From positions 496,001 to 560,000 of the forward strand of contig NZ_OZ242364.1 in assembly GCF_965208925.1 (NCBI RefSeq): DNA of 64,000 bases, written 5' to 3'. Positions 7,127 through 16,165 of the stretch are shown in pieces. The position numbers and the translations under genes are program-made. The DNA is from Poriferisodalis sp965208925. Lineage in GTDB: Bacteria; Actinomycetota; Acidimicrobiia; Acidimicrobiales; Poriferisodalaceae. Numbering within the stretch: position 1 is the stretch's first letter; every line of letters begins with the position of its first letter. The notes below the pieces were generated by a model, which made no database searches, had not been told where the DNA came from, and saw only the letters and a program-made list of their open reading frames with translations.

Positions 7127-8098
7127 GTGACCCTCGAAGCCGAAGCATCCCGCCTCATCGACCAGATCAACGCGCTGAACATGCCGACGTTCGAGCAGGT
7201 CGGCCCCGAGCGAGCTCGCGCCGGGTGGGAGGAGCGTCCCAACCCCGGCGTATTCGTGGAGGTCGCAGGAATCGAGGACCGGACGATTCCGGGACCCGAC
7301 GGCAATGACATCGCCGTGCGGATCTACCGGCCCGGCGACGGCGCGGCGACCGCCGATGCGGCTGGGGCGCTGGGCTGTCTCGTCTACTTCCACGGCGGCG
7401 GCTGGGTGGTCGGCAGCATCAATACCCACGATTGGGTGTGCCGCTCGCTGACGATGTTGGCCGGCGTCGTCACCGTGTCGGTCGACTATCGACTCGCTCC
7501 CGAGCACCCATTCCCGGCGGCGGCCGACGACTGCTGCGCTGCGACCCAGTGGGCGATGGACAACGCCGCCGAGCTGGGCATCGACCCCGCACGGGTGGCG
7601 ATCGGCGGTGACAGCGCCGGCGGCAACCTGGCGGCAGCAGTAGCGCTCATGTGCCGTGACGGCGCGGCGAACGGCGACGCATGCGGTCAACCGGCGCTGC
7701 AGGTGCTCATCTACCCGGTTACCGATTTCGACCGCGACACCCATTCGATGATCGCCAACGCCGAGGGCTACCTGCTGACCCGCTCCACCATGGTCTGGTT
7801 CGACGATCACTACTGCCCCCCGTCGGAGCGCAGCAACCCGTACGCAGCCCCGCTCGCCGAGAAGGATCCCGCCGGCGCGGCGCCCGCTTTCGTCATCGTG
7901 GCTGGGCACGATCCACTGCGCGACGAAGGCGTCGAATACGCCCAGATGCTGGCCGATGCCAAGGTGCCCACGACGCTTGTCGAGTACCCCGGTCAGTTCC
8001 ACGGGTTCTTCAGCATGACCCGTTTCCTTGATCAGGCCAAGGAAGCCCAGGAGCTCACCGCCGGCGTCCTGCGCCGCACGCTCGCACCCTCGGACTAG
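7127..8098 (+). CDS. Alpha/beta hydrolase, hormone-sensitive-lipase-type esterase
   Basis: Cytoplasmic carboxylesterase of the HSL (family IV) group acting on short acyl esters. HGGGW (H89 onward) forms the oxyanion hole. GDSAGG contains the nucleophile Ser163. The Asp in AGHDPLRDEG and the His in GQFHGFFS complete the triad. Length 323 aa is normal. It is divergent from the amidohydrolase gene, with which it shares a 137-bp gap. The VOC gene follows 37 bp downstream with its own ribosome site, so the two probably form an operon. Start chosen from the TATGCT box 7 nt upstream; ATG 7115 would add MLPA. Confidence 0.9.
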   Translation: MTLEAEASRLIDQINALNMPTFEQVGPERARAGWEERPNPGVFVEVAGIEDRTIPGPDGNDIAVRIYRPGDGAATADAAGALGCLVYFHGGGWVVGSINTHDWVCRSLTMLAGVVTVSVDYRLAPEHPFPAAADDCCAATQWAMDNAAELGIDPARVAIGGDSAGGNLAAAVALMCRDGAANGDACGQPALQVLIYPVTDFDRDTHSMIANAEGYLLTRSTMVWFDDHYCPPSERSNPYAAPLAEKDPAGAAPAFVIVAGHDPLRDEGVEYAQMLADAKVPTTLVEYPGQFHGFFSMTRFLDQAKEAQELTAGVLRRTLAPSD

Positions 8099-8135
8099 AC
8101 AAGCCTCCCCGCCGAGCGCAAGGAGAAGCACCGGT

Positions 8136-8933
8136 ATGCCGATACGACAGAGCCATGCACCGGGAACACCGTCGTGGGTCGACTTGGCGACGACCGACGT
8201 CGAAGGTGCTCTCGGCTTCTACGCAGCCGTGCTCGGGTGGGACTTCGAGCGCGACCCCACCGGCGAGATCAACTACGTCATGGCAGTGGTGGACGGGCAC
8301 CCCGCAGCAGGGGTGTTCGACATGCCGCCCGAGATGCTCAGCGAAGGTGTCCCGCCGTGCTGGAACGTCTACGTCACCGTGGACGACGCAGACGAGTTCG
8401 CGGGCCGGGTCGTGGCGGCCGGAGGCGCCGTCATGCGGCCCGCCATCGACGTGCCCGAGCCGGGTCCCGACGCCGCAGGCCGGATGGTCATCGCCGCTGA
8501 TCCCACCGGCGCCGTGTTCTGCACGTGGGCGCCAATCACCGCCATCGGTGCGGGCATCGTCAACGCTCCGGGTGCGTTCACCTGGGCCGAGGTCGCCACG
8601 CACGACGATGATGCGGCGGCGGCGTTCTATTGCGAGCTGTTCGGCTGGGAGACCGGCACGATGGAGGAAGCACCCGATGGGCCCGTGGTGTTCACACTGG
8701 GCGGAGAGCCGGTTGCCAGCACCTCAATGGCACCGTTGCCTGACGGCGTGCCGCCCCACTGGCGGGTGAGCTTCGGGGTGTCCGACGTCGATGTCGCGTG
8801 CGGTACCGCAGCCTCCAACGGCGGCAGCGTGATCATGCCGCCGTTCGACTTCGGACCGGGACGCGCCGCAACCGTCTCCGACCCCGCCGGAGCGATGTTC
8901 GACCTCGTCACCCTCACCGACTGGCCGAACTGA
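8136..8933 (+). CDS. Two-domain VOC (glyoxalase/bleomycin-resistance) family protein
   Basis: Two consecutive vicinal-oxygen-chelate modules. The first starts at PSWVDLATTDVEGALGFYAA and contains LGWDFE. The second starts near residue 140 at FTWAEVATHDDDAAAAFYCE with FGWETG. The WxDLxTxDxxxAxxFYxxxxGW pattern is typical of actinobacterial VOC proteins of unknown substrate; some bind metals or act in antibiotic tolerance. Start ATG 8136 has a clear AGGAGA ribosome site 10 nt upstream. Length 265 aa is standard for the duplicated form. It is likely co-transcribed with the esterase. A small GAGCAA/TTGCTC hairpin (8952-8965) follows the stop. Confidence 0.88.
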   Translation: MPIRQSHAPGTPSWVDLATTDVEGALGFYAAVLGWDFERDPTGEINYVMAVVDGHPAAGVFDMPPEMLSEGVPPCWNVYVTVDDADEFAGRVVAAGGAVMRPAIDVPEPGPDAAGRMVIAADPTGAVFCTWAPITAIGAGIVNAPGAFTWAEVATHDDDAAAAFYCELFGWETGTMEEAPDGPVVFTLGGEPVASTSMAPLPDGVPPHWRVSFGVSDVDVACGTAASNGGSVIMPPFDFGPGRAATVSDPAGAMFDLVTLTDWPN

Positions 8934-8996
8934 CGCTCGAGGCACGCCAGCGAGCAAGGTTGCTCACTGGGGTCACGAACTGATTGCGGCACCTAG

Positions 8997-9217
8997 ATGA
9001 TTGGTTCCAAGGGGTGGGGTCCGCTGGGGCCGTGGTTCCCCTATGTGCCCGGCCATTTGGGGTTCAACAAGCGGCTGCACCGTTCAGCGCGGATGATCAG
9101 CCACGTCATAGGGGCCTCGGCCCGGGAGTGCCCCAGCTGGCACAACCAGACCACCCACCGGCCCGGCCCCGCTCGCTCACTCGCCGTCTACGGCCACCGA
9201 CCCACGGAACCAATCAT
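8997..9217 (+). mobile_element. MITE-like element, left copy, with transposase remnant
   Basis: 221 bp ending in the terminal inverted repeats ATGATTGGTTCC and GGAACCAATCAT. The frame starting at its first base reads GPWFPYVPGHLGFNKRLHR. To me this resembles the FPYLPxxPGYxKRL segment of IS4/IS5/IS982-group DDE transposases, with the catalytic parts missing. The element therefore looks like an internally deleted derivative of an insertion sequence. The 8934-9420 gap otherwise holds only this element and a promoter for the surface-protein gene. Confidence 0.8.
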
Positions 9218-9283
9218 CGAGCTCTCGGGGAGCGTGAATTGGACGAGAATTGCATCGCGTTTGCAGACGCAGAGGACGAGAAG

Positions 9284-9312
9284 TGGACTATGTGTAGGGA
9301 CTTCCGTACAAT
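9284..9312 (+). promoter_or_regulatory. Candidate sigma-70-type promoter for the surface-protein gene
   Basis: TGGACT (9284-9289) and TACAAT (9307-9312) are separated by 17 bp. They lie about 110 nt before the start codon and just inside the left MITE. The -10 box is a 5/6 consensus match and the -35 box a 4/6 match. Confidence 0.45.
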
Positions 9313-9420
9313 GATCCCTTAGATAAGTAATCCCTCAGATCGAGCTACGGCAGGTGAGGGTTCGAAGGATCGGCCGTTCGCGGCAACGGCATGGCGATGA
9401 GCTTCTGAGGGAGAGTGCCC

Positions 9421-12400
9421 GTGACATCTGTTTCACGTTCGACGTTCCAACGCGAGCACGCGAAACCCACTGGCCGAGTCTCAGCCGCTCCCGCTTGGCG
9501 GACCGGTCTGCTGCTCACCCTGATCACTGTCGCCGCGATCGCCCTCGTCCTGCTTCGCTCCGACTCCAGCATGGCGCAGGCCCAGACCGCGCCGACCGTC
9601 ACCGCCGTCGCCATCAGCTCCAGCGCCGGCCCCGACCAGACCTACGCCCTCGGACAGAGAATCCGCGTCGCCCTGACCTTCAGCGAGGCCGTCAACGTCT
9701 CCGGGACGCCGCAAGTCTCCATCGATATGGACCCGGCCGACTGGGGTACCAAGTCGGCCGACTACCTGCGCGGCAACGGCTCGACCGAGCTGACCTTTGC
9801 CCACACCGTCGTCGAGCCCAACATCTCCACCCAGGGCATCGCCGTGCTCGCCGACTCGCTGACCCTGAACGGCGGCTCGATCACCGCCGCGTCCTCCGGG
9901 ACGCCCGTCGCGCTGTCCCACTCCGGGCTCGGCCACGACGCCGACCACAAGGTCAACTGGCGGGTGATCGCGCCCACCGTGACTGGCGTCGCGATCACCT
10001 CCGACCCCGGCGCCGACGATACCTACTCCAGTGACGACGTGATCGAAGTCACGCTCACCTTCAGCGAGGCCGTCACGGTCAGCGGATCGCCTCAACTGGC
10101 GATCGACATGGATCCCGCCGAGTGGGGGACCAAGTGGGCCGCCTACCAGAGCGGCAGCGGCGGCAGCAGCATCGTCTTCGCCCACACCGTCGTCGAACCC
10201 AACATCTCCACCCAGGGCATCGCCGTGCTCGCCGACACGCTCAGGCTCAACGGCGGCACGATCCGCTCCGTCTCCTCGAACACCGATGTCCAGCGCTCCC
10301 ACTCGGGCCTCGCCCACGACGCCGACCACAAGGTGGACTGGCGGGAGGCTGCGCCGACCCTCACCGGCGTCGCGATCACCTCCGACCCCGGCACCGACGA
10401 TACCTACTCCAGTGACGACGTGATCGAAGTCACGCTCACCTTCAGCGAGGCCGTCACGGTCAGCGGATCGCCTCAACTGGCGATCGACATGGATCCCGCC
10501 GAGTGGGGGACCAAGTGGGCCGCCTACCAGAGCGGCAGCGGCGGCAGCAGCATCGTCTTCGCCCACACCGTCGTCGAACCCAACATCTCCACCCAGGGCA
10601 TCGCCGTGCTCGCCGACACGCTCAGGCTCAGCGGCGGCACGATCAGATCCTCCGCCTCCGGGGCCGACGCCAACCTGGCACACATCGGACTCGCCCACGA
10701 CGCCGGCCACCGGGTCGACTGGCAGCAGTCGCACGCCTGCGAGCCGGTCGCGCCCTCTTCTGTCTCGGCCCTCGCCATCGGCCAGGGCGCCGTCGTCTCC
10801 TGGACCCTGCCCGACGATCTCTCCGAGACCTGCGAGGTCGCCGGCTTTGTCGTCACCGCCGTCAATGAGTCGGTCAATGCCAGCATCACGTCCCCGATCG
10901 CCGACCCCGAGGCGCGTTCGCACACATTCCGCGGCCTGACCGCCGGCGACCATGTCTTCTCTGTCCGCGTCGAGTACGCCGCGGCCCCGCCCGAGGAGCT
11001 CAAGACCGCCTTCTCGACCACCGTGCCCGATACCTGCATCACGCTCGCCGTCAAGCCCTATTCCCGCAACGCGGTCAGCGGCCGGATTACCAGCATCAAC
11101 GGCAGCGGCTGCGCGGCCCGCCAGACGTTCGACCTCGAACTCAGGCGCGCCGGGTACGAAAACTGGCGGCGCTACAGCGCGTTGCCTTGGTCGGCCATCA
11201 GCAGGCAGAGCGATCCCAGCCTGCCTCACTTCATCTTCTATGGCATCGATCCTCACGTACCCCACGAGTTCCGCATCTCCGCATACGACGCCTCCGACGT
11301 CAGGTACCAGACCGACGCCCAGAGCGTCACCATCACCGCCCAGGACCCCTCGCAGACCGCCGACGCGAACAGCCCCACCGGGCTGCACATCGTGACCAAC
11401 AACAATGGCCAGATCAGCATCCGCTGGGACGCGTTCACTGCAACGGCCGGCCGGACGCTGACCAATATCGTCGTGCAGTGGAAGGCCTGCCCCAACCCCA
11501 ATTACCCGAATGGCTGCACCGGCACGGTGCAGAGCGCGACCAAGGGCGCGACCGACACCGGCCACAACATCATCACGGGGTTGACCAGCGGCACCTACTA
11601 CACCGCACGCGTCGCCGCCCGCACCCACGCGAGCGGCCAACCGGCCTCGGCCGCCACCGACGCCTGGTCGGTCTGGGTGCCTGCCGTGAATGCCTTCTTT
11701 GAACCGATGCAGGTTTGGTTCGTCGATGACTCTCCACATCCCTCTCCGATCGGCCGCACGTTCATGACGATCAACACCAACAAAGGTAACGCCAGCGGTA
11801 TCTGTCGTCTGAACAGCACCGGCAACGGTTCGGGCACAATCAACTGCCCGCCGCTTTCCCTGGTCAGCCTGCCTACGTCCGGTCAGATCTCCGGAATTGG
11901 TGCCACCGCCACCCTCGGCAGCGAGTCCCGGAGCACCACAGTCCCGCACGAAGGCCCGGCCGACGGTCCCCCGCCGCCCCAGGCCGTCCGTGCGTCCGGC
12001 GGCGCGGCCAAATCCGATAGCAACCCCGCCACCCACGAGGGCAGGATCGTCATCTATTCGAGCGTCGGCCAAAGAGGCAGCTCTCCCGGAGCTATCGCGG
12101 GCTACGGAATCCAACACCGCAAGCAGAAGGCCGACGGCAGCTGGCCGACCTGGTCGACCACCTGGACCGAAGACACGAACCTGAATGAGCGCTTCCGCAC
12201 TATCTCCGGTCTTGAGGACGGGACATACCAGGTACGCGTTCGCTCCCGTACCGACAACACCGAGGACCACGACGACAATCCAAATACCCCGAATCGGGTT
12301 GTCCAGCGACACGGGATCACCTCCGAGGTCGTCACCGTCACGGTCGACGCGTCCCACACCCAGACGGCCCTGCCCTCGCCGATCACGGTCACTCCGGGCA

Positions 12401-13011
12401 ACCGCAAGCTGACCGTCGAGTGGGCGCTGCTCGACCGGGGCTCGATCCCGATCGCCTACCAAGTGCGTCACCGGGCGCAGGTGGCTTCCGCCTGGACCAC
12501 GAGCGGCATTCTCGCCCCGCGCCCCATGACCCTGATGTGCACTGGTCGGCATTCCTTTGACTGCTTCAATCCCAGGCGGCACGAGATCACCGGTCTGATT
12601 GCGGACCTGCCCTACGAAGTGGAGCTCCGCGCCCGCAACGCCAATGGCTGGAGCCCGTGGTACGCGTCGGTGGTGCGTCCCGGCCCGCGCGACACGATCG
12701 GTCCCGTCCCCGTCAGCGCCGTCCACACCAGCGGTCAGACGACGGTGGTCGTCAACCTCAACGAGCCGCTGAACCCCGCTTTCGTGCCGGAACCCAGCCG
12801 GTTCGAGCTGCTGCGGCGGGGCGTCAGGGGATACGAACGGCTCGGGCCGGCGACCAATGTCTCGATCAGCGGATCGCAACTCACGCTGACGTTCAAGAAC
12901 ATCCCGTCCTACGCGACTCACGTCGAGTACTTGTCCGCGAACGAGAACCATCTTCAGGACCTGCTCCGCAACTGGTCCGAAGCCTTCACAGTCGGTTTCA
13001 CCAGGAACTAG
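9421..13011 (+). CDS. Large secreted beta-sandwich repeat protein (FnIII/SwmB-like, putative adhesin)
   Basis: A 1196-aa exported protein. Residues 25-50 form a hydrophobic signal segment (TGLLLTLITVAAIALVLL) ending near MAQAQT. Three repeats of about 127 aa follow, each with LTFSEAV-V-SG-PQL-IDMDPA and NISTQGIAVLADSL. Repeats two and three are nearly identical at DNA level. The middle holds fibronectin-type-III-like modules. The last 100 residues (VVVNLNEPLNPAF, NVSISGSQLTLTF) look like a SwmB-type domain. No LPXTG anchor or C-terminal membrane span is seen, so it may be released or held by another partner. GTG 9421 fits the GAGGGAGA ribosome site better than GTG 9415. It is the only gene between two inverted MITEs. 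Host attachment is inferred. Confidence 0.8.
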   Translation: MTSVSRSTFQREHAKPTGRVSAAPAWRTGLLLTLITVAAIALVLLRSDSSMAQAQTAPTVTAVAISSSAGPDQTYALGQRIRVALTFSEAVNVSGTPQVSIDMDPADWGTKSADYLRGNGSTELTFAHTVVEPNISTQGIAVLADSLTLNGGSITAASSGTPVALSHSGLGHDADHKVNWRVIAPTVTGVAITSDPGADDTYSSDDVIEVTLTFSEAVTVSGSPQLAIDMDPAEWGTKWAAYQSGSGGSSIVFAHTVVEPNISTQGIAVLADTLRLNGGTIRSVSSNTDVQRSHSGLAHDADHKVDWREAAPTLTGVAITSDPGTDDTYSSDDVIEVTLTFSEAVTVSGSPQLAIDMDPAEWGTKWAAYQSGSGGSSIVFAHTVVEPNISTQGIAVLADTLRLSGGTIRSSASGADANLAHIGLAHDAGHRVDWQQSHACEPVAPSSVSALAIGQGAVVSWTLPDDLSETCEVAGFVVTAVNESVNASITSPIADPEARSHTFRGLTAGDHVFSVRVEYAAAPPEELKTAFSTTVPDTCITLAVKPYSRNAVSGRITSINGSGCAARQTFDLELRRAGYENWRRYSALPWSAISRQSDPSLPHFIFYGIDPHVPHEFRISAYDASDVRYQTDAQSVTITAQDPSQTADANSPTGLHIVTNNNGQISIRWDAFTATAGRTLTNIVVQWKACPNPNYPNGCTGTVQSATKGATDTGHNIITGLTSGTYYTARVAARTHASGQPASAATDAWSVWVPAVNAFFEPMQVWFVDDSPHPSPIGRTFMTINTNKGNASGICRLNSTGNGSGTINCPPLSLVSLPTSGQISGIGATATLGSESRSTTVPHEGPADGPPPPQAVRASGGAAKSDSNPATHEGRIVIYSSVGQRGSSPGAIAGYGIQHRKQKADGSWPTWSTTWTEDTNLNERFRTISGLEDGTYQVRVRSRTDNTEDHDDNPNTPNRVVQRHGITSEVVTVTVDASHTQTALPSPITVTPGNRKLTVEWALLDRGSIPIAYQVRHRAQVASAWTTSGILAPRPMTLMCTGRHSFDCFNPRRHEITGLIADLPYEVELRARNANGWSPWYASVVRPGPRDTIGPVPVSAVHTSGQTTVVVNLNEPLNPAFVPEPSRFELLRRGVRGYERLGPATNVSISGSQLTLTFKNIPSYATHVEYLSANENHLQDLLRNWSEAFTVGFTRN
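9985..10633 (+). repeat. 381-bp tandem duplication inside the surface-protein gene
   Basis: The segment starting at 9985 recurs at 10366, an offset of 381 bp (127 codons). About 268 bp are almost base-for-base identical, with a single early change (GCC to ACC) and another near the end. The first repeat unit (from about 9595) is clearly related but diverged. Homogeneity points to recent duplication or gene conversion. Confidence 0.9.
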
Positions 13012-13030
13012 CCGCCGACTCGACGACTGG

Positions 13031-13251
13031 ATGATTGGTTCCGTGGGTTGGTGGCCGTAGGCGGCGAGTGAGCGAGCGGGGCCGGGCCGGTGGGTGGTCT
13101 GGTTGTGCCAGCTGGGGCACTCCCGGGCCGAGGCCCCTATGAGGTGGCTGATCATCCGCGCTGCACGGTGCAGCCGCTTGTTGAACCCCAAATGGCCGGG
13201 CACATAGGGGAACCACGGCCCCAGCGGACCCCACCCCTTGGAACCAATCAT
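13031..13251 (-). mobile_element. MITE-like element, right copy (inverted)
   Basis: Reverse complement of 8997-9217 with only about four substitutions and the same 12-bp termini. The orientation is opposite, so the pair could mediate inversion or excision of the intervening gene by homologous recombination. It abuts the stop codon of the fused CoA-transferase gene. Confidence 0.85.
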
Positions 13252-15687
13252 CTAGCGCAGGGCTCCGGCTGCTTCGAGGGCGGCGATCTCGGCGGGATTC
13301 AGGCCCAGCACGTCGGCAAGCACGTCATGGGTGTGCTGGCCCAGCGTGGGCGCAGGTGCGCGCACGCCGTTAGTGCCGTCGGTCAGCAGCCACGGGATGC
13401 CGACGTGGCTCATCTGGCCCACGACAGGGTGATCCAGGCGTTCGATCAGCCCTCGCTCGACGAGGTGCGGGTTGACCTCGAGCGTGCGTGCGCTGAGCGA
13501 CGGGAACGCAGGCACGCCGGCGGCCTGCAGCAGCTCGGTGACGTCCCACTGGTCGCGCTCACGGGTCCAGGCCCCGATCAGCTTGTCGAGCTCGGCCTCA
13601 TTCGCCTTGCGGTCAGCGGCCGTGGCGAACCGCTCGTCGGCGGGGTCGATGCCGGTGATGCCCGCCAGCGCCGACCACTCGGCCTCGTCGACACAGCAGA
13701 TTGCGATCCAGTCGTCGTTGCCGGCGCAGCGATACAGGTTGTGCGGCGACCAGAGGGGGTCCAGATTGCCCATCGGATCGGGCTGTGTGCCCTTCAGCAC
13801 CCATTCCATCCAGCCCTCGGGGGTGCACGCCGTGGTGGCCTCCCACATGGACGTGTCGATGAACTGGCCTTCGCCGGTGCGCCGCCGGGCCACCAGCGCG
13901 GCGACCAGTGCGTACGCCGTCGCGATGCCGGCCGCCGGGTCGCCGAGGGATACGCCGAGCTCGTCTGCGTCCGTTCCGGGGTAGCCAGTCATGGACGCGA
14001 GGCCTGACAGCGGCCCGGTGGTGGGCCCGTAGCCCATGTACGACTTGTACGGCCCGTGGTGGCCGTAGCCGCTGATGGCGCCAACGATCACGTCGGGACG
14101 CTCTGCAGCCAAGGCCTCGTAGCCGAGACCCCACCCGTCCATCACGCCGGTGGCGTAGTTGGACACCACCAGGTCGCACGCCAGCGCCAGACGCTTCGCC
14201 AGCCCACGGCCCTCGGCGGTGCCCATGTCGACGGTGATGCTCTGCTTGCCCTGGCCGTACTGGTTGAAGTAGCCGTTGGTGTCGAGCGTCGGGGTGTGGC
14301 GGCCTGATTGTGTCGGCAGTCGACGGCCCAGATCCGGCCGGGCCGCTGATTCGATCTTGACGACCGTCGCGCCCAGATGCGCTAGGTGCAGTGTGCAGTA
14401 CGGACCGGCCCAGACCCAGGTGAAGTCCGCCACCGTGACGCCGTCGAGCGGGCGGTCGGACGGCCGTGTCATGGGTGCGGCAGGGGGCGGCTGCGCTGGT
14501 GCTGCTTCCGCCGCGTCGCCGAAACCCGTTCCGTTGTGCTCGCCCAATGCGGGAGCGGGCCGGCGGATGGACCACCACCGGTTCGCAAGCCGTGACGGCG
14601 CACCGGGAACGGTGACGCTGCCCAGTCCTGGCTGGTCGTAGGTGACCAGGAAGTCGCGTGCGGCCAGGTGCGGGTCGGCTGCCATCTGCGCCACCGTGTT
14701 CACCGGGGCGAACGCCAGCCGCTCTGCTTGGCCTCGATGGAACAGCTCGGTCACGGGCTGCGCGGCGATCCACTCGCCGAGCCACATACGCAGCAGGTCC
14801 TCGTTCTCGAAGCGACCCTCGAGCGTGGCGAAGATGTCCATGTCGGCCCACTCCGGCCGGCCCATGAAGTCCTTCAGCCGCTCCCACTGATCGGCCTCGA
14901 CGCACACCAGGAAGATGTGCCCGTCGCTGGCCGGGAAGATGCCCCACGGGTTGAGGATGCGCGCACCCAGGCGGCTGGGGTTCTCGCCCCGGTACGACCA
15001 GCTGATGAACGCCGCTTCCAGCATCCCCACCACGTAGGACATCTGGGCGAAGTCGATGTGCTCGCCGTGGCCGGTGCGCTGTGCCCGGTCGACAGCGGCG
15101 AGCGAGGCGCACGCCGCGGCGAAACCCGACTGGAAGGCAGCTTGGTGGCCGTGCGGCTTCAGCGGGGGCAGCTCTGCGTCCTGCACGCAGCCAGGGGTGA
15201 GCCAGCCCCAGCCGCCGCCGTGGATGACCTGCAGCTCGGTGGCCCGCCAGTCGGCGTAGGGGCCGGTCTGCCCGAATGGCGTGATCGACGTCGTCACCAG
15301 CGACGGGTGTTGCGCCCGTAGCGACTCTGCCGTCAGGCCGTGCGCCGCTGCGGTTCGCGGGGCCAGATCGTGGATGAACAGGTCCGCGTCTGCGAGCAGT
15401 TCCTGCAGCGTGGCGCGGCCGTCCGGTTGGGCGAGATCGGCCACGACGCCGCGCTTGTTCGTGTTGATGGCAGCGAACAGGCCGCCCACCAGCCCCGAGC
15501 CGGCTTCGGGGTCGGAACGACCAGCGTCAACAGCGAACGGTCCGCGACGGCGCGCTGTGTCGCCCTCCGGCGGCTCGACCTTGATGACATCGGCGCCGAG
15601 GTCGGCGAGCAGCTTGGCTGTCCACGGAGCCGCCACCATCCGTCCCAGCTCGACGACACGGATGCCGTCGAGACCGCGCGCGGTCAT
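13252..15687 (-). CDS. Fused tandem family III CoA-transferase (two CaiB-like halves)
   Basis: 811 aa made of two CaiB/BaiF domains: about 1-385 (GIRVVELGRMVAAPWTAKLL) and about 405-811 (GVTVADFTWVWAGPYCTLHL). In the second half LGDPAAG keeps the presumed catalytic Asp, followed by RRRTGEGQFIDTSM. In the first half the same position reads PHGHQAAFQSG, so the Asp is replaced and this half is probably non-catalytic. Family III enzymes work as interlocked dimers, so a fused pseudo-heterodimer is plausible. The linker is rich in Ala and Pro. The TAG stop lies in CTAG, directly at the right MITE. No strong ribosome site precedes ATG 15687. Substrate unknown. Confidence 0.85.
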   Translation of the reverse strand: MTARGLDGIRVVELGRMVAAPWTAKLLADLGADVIKVEPPEGDTARRRGPFAVDAGRSDPEAGSGLVGGLFAAINTNKRGVVADLAQPDGRATLQELLADADLFIHDLAPRTAAAHGLTAESLRAQHPSLVTTSITPFGQTGPYADWRATELQVIHGGGWGWLTPGCVQDAELPPLKPHGHQAAFQSGFAAACASLAAVDRAQRTGHGEHIDFAQMSYVVGMLEAAFISWSYRGENPSRLGARILNPWGIFPASDGHIFLVCVEADQWERLKDFMGRPEWADMDIFATLEGRFENEDLLRMWLGEWIAAQPVTELFHRGQAERLAFAPVNTVAQMAADPHLAARDFLVTYDQPGLGSVTVPGAPSRLANRWWSIRRPAPALGEHNGTGFGDAAEAAPAQPPPAAPMTRPSDRPLDGVTVADFTWVWAGPYCTLHLAHLGATVVKIESAARPDLGRRLPTQSGRHTPTLDTNGYFNQYGQGKQSITVDMGTAEGRGLAKRLALACDLVVSNYATGVMDGWGLGYEALAAERPDVIVGAISGYGHHGPYKSYMGYGPTTGPLSGLASMTGYPGTDADELGVSLGDPAAGIATAYALVAALVARRRTGEGQFIDTSMWEATTACTPEGWMEWVLKGTQPDPMGNLDPLWSPHNLYRCAGNDDWIAICCVDEAEWSALAGITGIDPADERFATAADRKANEAELDKLIGAWTRERDQWDVTELLQAAGVPAFPSLSARTLEVNPHLVERGLIERLDHPVVGQMSHVGIPWLLTDGTNGVRAPAPTLGQHTHDVLADVLGLNPAEIAALEAAGALR

Positions 15688-15787
15688 CGAAGCGTGCGGC
15701 CTTCGCAGATTCGGTGCCTAGGGGCGCCTGACCCGCGCGCGTAAGCGCCGCGGCGCCATCCGCTGGCTCTGGCAGAGCTGCGACGAT

Positions 15788-15997
15788 TCAAGGCGACTCG
15801 TGCTTGAACGACAGCCGCACCTTCGTACGGAAGGCGGCGATCGCGCCGCCCTCGATCACGACGTCCTGCTCGATCACCTCGGCCACCCGAAGGTCCCGCA
15901 AGGTCTTGGAGGCCTCAGTAATCGCATTCTGCGTCGCCTTCTCCCACGATTCCTCGCTGGTGCCGATCAGCTCGATCACGTTGTAGACGCTGCTCAT
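15788..15997 (-). CDS. Dodecin family protein, calcium-dodecin subgroup
   Basis: A 69-aa small protein expected to form a hollow dodecamer. The pattern VIELIGTSEESWEKA, then ASKTLRDLRVAEVIEQ, is that of the dodecin subgroup represented, from memory, by the calcium dodecin Rv0379 of M. tuberculosis. Classical flavin dodecins carry Trp at the position occupied here by Val38, so flavin stacking is unlikely. The start ATG 15997 is set by an AAGGAG ribosome site 8 nt upstream; longer in-frame starts lack one. It is divergent from a second gene whose N-terminus is the same domain. Confidence 0.9.
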   Translation of the reverse strand: MSSVYNVIELIGTSEESWEKATQNAITEASKTLRDLRVAEVIEQDVVIEGGAIAAFRTKVRLSFKHESP

Positions 15998-16165
15998 TGG
16001 GATTCTCCTTGAGGAATTCGCGGGGCGCACTGCACCGTCGCCGATTCGGTGCCTCCGGCGGCGCGCAGTGTGCCGCACGAACGCGGTGTGCCCTACAGTC
16101 TGCCCCACCGGAGCACACCGCTTCCCGCTCGCAGGAACGAGCCGCACACCGAACAGGTCCGCATC

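Larger units (their letters stand above)
8993..13255. mobile_element. Composite MITE-bounded island carrying a large surface-protein gene
   Basis: Two 221-bp elements in opposite orientation (8997-9217 and 13031-13251) enclose one large gene. The outer flanks are CTAG on both sides (8993-8996 and 13252-13255), while the inner flanks differ (CGAG and CTGG). This is what transposition of the whole unit with a 4-bp CTAG target duplication would leave, although CTAG is palindromic and could instead be part of the inverted repeat. The right CTAG also supplies the TAG stop of the neighbouring CoA-transferase, so the insertion sits exactly at that gene's end. No intact transposase or recombinase lies inside. 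Confidence 0.65.

Noticed and set aside
8997..9314. 105-codon frame starting in the left MITE, considered as a small gene
   Set aside because: It is a transposase fragment without catalytic residues and continues into non-homologous DNA after the element; treated as part of the mobile element.
9481..13251. A 1256-codon open frame on the minus strand opposite the surface-protein gene
   Set aside because: It is the antisense of a repetitive GC-rich gene, reads low-complexity Arg/Gly/Val-rich sequence, has no domain, and includes the right MITE. The plus frame has a signal peptide and recognisable domains.
13012..13251. Coding potential of the right MITE on the plus strand
   Set aside because: The frame is only the reverse complement of the transposase remnant.
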